Shown: positions 61,793 to 64,000 of the stretch, one piece after another
How the letters are laid out: each line of letters starts with the position of its first letter
How positions within the stretch are numbered: the stretch's first letter is position 1
Assembly (NCBI GenBank): GCA_023418915.1
Contig: JAEZYU010000109.1
Location: forward strand, 62,001-126,000
From: Bacillota bacterium
Lineage (GTDB): Bacteria; Bacillota; Clostridia; Acetivibrionales; DTU013
DNA length: 64,000 nucleotides
Reading direction: 5' to 3'
The notes under the pieces: model-generated
What the model was told of the DNA's origin: nothing
Seen by the model: the letters and a program-made list of their open reading frames with translations, nothing else
The model's database searches: none
Position numbers and translations under genes: made by a program

Positions 61793-63028
61793 ATGTATAG
61801 GATCGATGAAATAAAAAGGGTGGACCCTGAAGTTGCGCAAAGCATTGAAAATGAAGTCAACAGACAGAGGAACAAGCTGGAACTCATAGCCTCGGAAAAT
61901 TTCGTTGAAGTTGCCATACTTGAGGCTCTTGGCACTCCGCTTACCAATAAATATGCTGAAGGATACCCCGGAAGAAGGTATTACGGCGGATGCGAACATG
62001 TTGATGTCATTGAACAGCTTGCCATCGACAGAGCAAAGGCAATATTCGGTGCGGATCACGCTAATGTTCAGCCACATTCAGGAGCTCAGGCCAATTCGGC
62101 AGTTTATTTTGCAATGCTGGATCCGGGTGACATCATACTTGGCATGGATCTTTCACATGGCGGGCATTTGAGTCACGGCATGAAGAAAAACATATCAGGC
62201 AAGTATTACAGATCTGAGTTCTATGGAGTCAGAGAGGATACCGGATATATCGATTATGAAGCACTTCACAAGAAAGCTTCTGAAGTAAAGCCAAAGATCA
62301 TAGTAGCCGGAGCAAGTGCCTATCCAAGAGTGATCGACTTCAAGGCCTTCAGTGAGATCGCAAAGGACTGCGGTGCATATCTTTTAGTCGATATGGCTCA
62401 TATAGCTGGACTGGTAGCCGCAGGTCTTCATCCAAACCCTGTACCATATGCTGATTTTGTTACGACCACTACTCACAAAACATTGAGAGGACCTAGGGGA
62501 GGCATGATACTTTGCAAGTCTGAATATGCAAAAGCAATTGATTCAGCTGTTTTTCCAGGCACACAGGGTGGTCCGCTGATGCATGTAATAGCTGCAAAGG
62601 CTGTGAGCTTCAAACAGGCAATGAACGATGGATTCAAAGAGTATCAGATGCAGATAGTCAAAAATGCAAAAGCGCTAGCTGAAGCATTAGTGAATGAAGG
62701 TTTCATGCTGGTCTCAGGAGGAACTGACAACCACCTGATGCTTATCGATCTGAGCAGCTTCAATGTGACCGGAAAGCTTGCGCAGAATTTGCTCGACGAA
62801 ATAGGCATCACAGTAAATAAAAACACAGTACCATTCGATAAACAGAAGCCTTCCGTAACAAGCGGCATCAGGATCGGCACACCCGCTGTCACGTCAAGGG
62901 GCATGAGGGAGCCAGACATGAAGGAGATCGCCAGCCTGATCAAGCTGACAATAACTGACTTTGACAATTCAGCCGACCAGATAAGGACCAGAGTATCTGC
63001 TTTGTGCGAAAAATACCCGCTGTATTGA
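61793..63028 (+). CDS. glyA: Serine hydroxymethyltransferase
   Basis: This 411-residue PLP enzyme interconverts serine and glycine, feeding one-carbon units to folate. Typical motifs: LIASENFVEVAILEALG, NKYAEGYPGRRYYGGCEHVD, the PLP lysine TTTTHKTLRGPRGGMILC, and FNVTGKLAQNLLDEIGITVN. GGAGG precedes the ATG. It is controlled by the glycine riboswitch in its 400-nt leader. Confidence 0.98.
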   Translation: MYRIDEIKRVDPEVAQSIENEVNRQRNKLELIASENFVEVAILEALGTPLTNKYAEGYPGRRYYGGCEHVDVIEQLAIDRAKAIFGADHANVQPHSGAQANSAVYFAMLDPGDIILGMDLSHGGHLSHGMKKNISGKYYRSEFYGVREDTGYIDYEALHKKASEVKPKIIVAGASAYPRVIDFKAFSEIAKDCGAYLLVDMAHIAGLVAAGLHPNPVPYADFVTTTTHKTLRGPRGGMILCKSEYAKAIDSAVFPGTQGGPLMHVIAAKAVSFKQAMNDGFKEYQMQIVKNAKALAEALVNEGFMLVSGGTDNHLMLIDLSSFNVTGKLAQNLLDEIGITVNKNTVPFDKQKPSVTSGIRIGTPAVTSRGMREPDMKEIASLIKLTITDFDNSADQIRTRVSALCEKYPLY

Positions 63029-63088
63029 TAATTTTGCTCAGTGTATATGATAACTTGTTGATTAAAGTGCCTTATTGGACTAAGATAA

Positions 63089-63123
63089 TAACGGGGTGGC
63101 AGAAATATTCTTCCACCTCGTTA
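63089..63123. repeat. Hairpin after glyA of the TAACGAGGTGG family
   Basis: TAACGGGGTGG (63089-63099) and CCACCTCGTTA (63113-63123) form an 11-base stem with one wobble and a 13-base loop CAGAAATATTCTT. It has no T-run, so it is a poor terminator. Its loop and right arm match the hairpin at 8254-8280. Confidence 0.7.
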
Positions 63124-63160
63124 GCCTATCATTACACGAAAACTAACTGCAGGAGGAAAC

Positions 63161-64000
63161 ATGGCCGATAAGAAGGAACCACTTGCATACAGGATGAGCC
63201 CGCGGACAATTGAAGAGTTTGCAGGTCAGGAGCATATAACGGGCAAAGGAAGACTGCTGTACAGGATGATAAAGGCCGACAGGATGTCATCCATAATACT
63301 CTATGGGCCTCCCGGTACAGGAAAGACCTCTCTTGCCAGGATAATAGCAGCAACAACCAAATCTAATTTCGAAAAGCTCAACGCTGTTACAGCCGGTGTT
63401 GCAGATATAAAAAGAATCGTTTCCGATACGCAAAACCCCATGTTCAATCAAACCGGAAGGACTGTACTGTTCATAGATGAGATCCACAGGTTCAACAAAG
63501 CTCAACAGGATGCGCTTCTCCCGTTTGTTGAGAACGGGACTGTCGTACTCATAGGAGCAACTACCGAAAATCCTTACTTCGAAGTCAATAAGGCACTGAT
63601 ATCCCGCTCTTCTGTCTTTATGCTGAAGCCTCTGGAAAGCAGGGATATCGAAAGAATAGTAAGATCAGCGCTTTCTGACAAGGAAAGAGGACTGGGAAGT
63701 TATGACCTTGATGTGGAAGAGGATGCGATTTTATACCTTGCCGAAATATCAAATGGTGACGCAAGGATAGCGCTCAATGCAATTGAACTTGCTGCTGTCA
63801 CATCCGAAATCGAAAGTGACGGACGGATACACATAACAGTCAGGACGATAGAAGAATGTGTGCAGAGAAAAGCAATTACTTTTGATAAATCAGGTGAGGC
63901 ACATTACGATAACATCAGTGCATTTATCAAGTCGATGCGGGGAAGCAATCCGGATGCGGCTTTGTTCTATCTTGCGAGAGCTCTTTATGCCGGCGAAGAC
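63161..64000 (+). CDS. rarA: Replication-associated recombination protein RarA (MgsA), 5' part
   Basis: The gene starts at ATG 63161 behind AGGAGG and runs off the window after 280 residues of about 440. It has the AAA+ ATPase: MSPRTIEEFAGQEHITGKGR, Walker A YGPPGTGKTSLARII, Walker B VLFIDEIHRFNKAQQDALL, sensor TTENPYFEVNKALISRSSVF and the C-terminal linker ISNGDARIALNAIELAA. RarA acts at stalled replication forks. Confidence 0.95.
   Translation, partial: MADKKEPLAYRMSPRTIEEFAGQEHITGKGRLLYRMIKADRMSSIILYGPPGTGKTSLARIIAATTKSNFEKLNAVTAGVADIKRIVSDTQNPMFNQTGRTVLFIDEIHRFNKAQQDALLPFVENGTVVLIGATTENPYFEVNKALISRSSVFMLKPLESRDIERIVRSALSDKERGLGSYDLDVEEDAILYLAEISNGDARIALNAIELAAVTSEIESDGRIHITVRTIEECVQRKAITFDKSGEAHYDNISAFIKSMRGSNPDAALFYLARALYAGED

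Overview
The window is chromosomal housekeeping DNA from a low-to-medium-GC, spore-forming Firmicute, most likely of the class Clostridia. The evidence is gene content and order: rny-ymdB-spoVS, tepA-ylzJ-ftsK/spoIIIE, dnaG-rpoD, miaB-ylbF-mutS-mutL-miaA-hfq, lexA divergent from yneA, a PyrR-attenuated pyr operon with the type 1B PyrK/PyrD pair, and a DUF6514 protein. No genus can be named from the sequence alone. There is no CRISPR array, prophage or large mobile element.

Layout. 1-3.9 kb: the 3' part of secD, then secF, a small membrane protein and a metallo-beta-lactamase-fold hydrolase. 3.9-6.6 kb is the only accessory-looking stretch: an AbiGi-like (abortive-infection family) gene with a 61-residue companion, a small membrane protein, a decayed ISLre2-type transposase fragment, a 116-bp MITE-like palindrome, and a yjbQ-like gene broken by tandem duplications. 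6.6-15.6 kb: HD-GYP protein, DUF6514, dnaG-rpoD, two tRNAs, trmK, a Nif3-family gene, the RNase P RNA gene, tepA and ylzJ. 15.6-18.4 kb: an inverted chemoreceptor gene and a cluster of alternating palindromes sit between ylzJ and ftsK, which are neighbours in Bacillus. 18.4-32.2 kb: ftsK/spoIIIE, a TPR protein, a YgiQ-type radical SAM protein, rny with an unusual repeat-filled leader, ymdB, spoVS, pgeF, a solute-binding lipoprotein, lspA and an RluD-type pseudouridine synthase. 32.2-43.0 kb: pyrR-pyrB-pyrC-pyrF-carB-pyrK-pyrD-phosphatase-pyrE-like, with no carA. 43.0-64.0 kb: a NagZ-like lipoprotein, tRNA modification (miaB, miaA, thiI with its cysteine desulfurase), mismatch repair (mutSL), hfq, the SOS pair lexA/yneA with three LexA-box-like sites, an SLH/GH18 surface protein, a VanW protein, DUF2225, an AIR-synthase-like protein, glyA behind a glycine riboswitch, and the 5' part of rarA.

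Most interesting points. (1) Two genes, dnaG and the AbiGi-like gene, have conserved N-termini that begin upstream of any ATG, GTG or TTG, at an ATA codon placed correctly behind a ribosome-binding site; rny may similarly start at ATT. (2) The rny leader holds four tandem 43-48-nt units, each able to form two small hairpins, with one compensatory C-G to T-A change in a stem. This could be a self-regulatory RNase Y target. (3) Palindromes sharing an AAAGAAYTGTCCCC core lie before ftsK and around the pgeF start. (4) A second dispersed hairpin motif (TAACGAGGTGG-like) occurs near dnaG, glyA and rarA. All identifications rest on reading motifs, gene order and spacing by eye; no database search was run.
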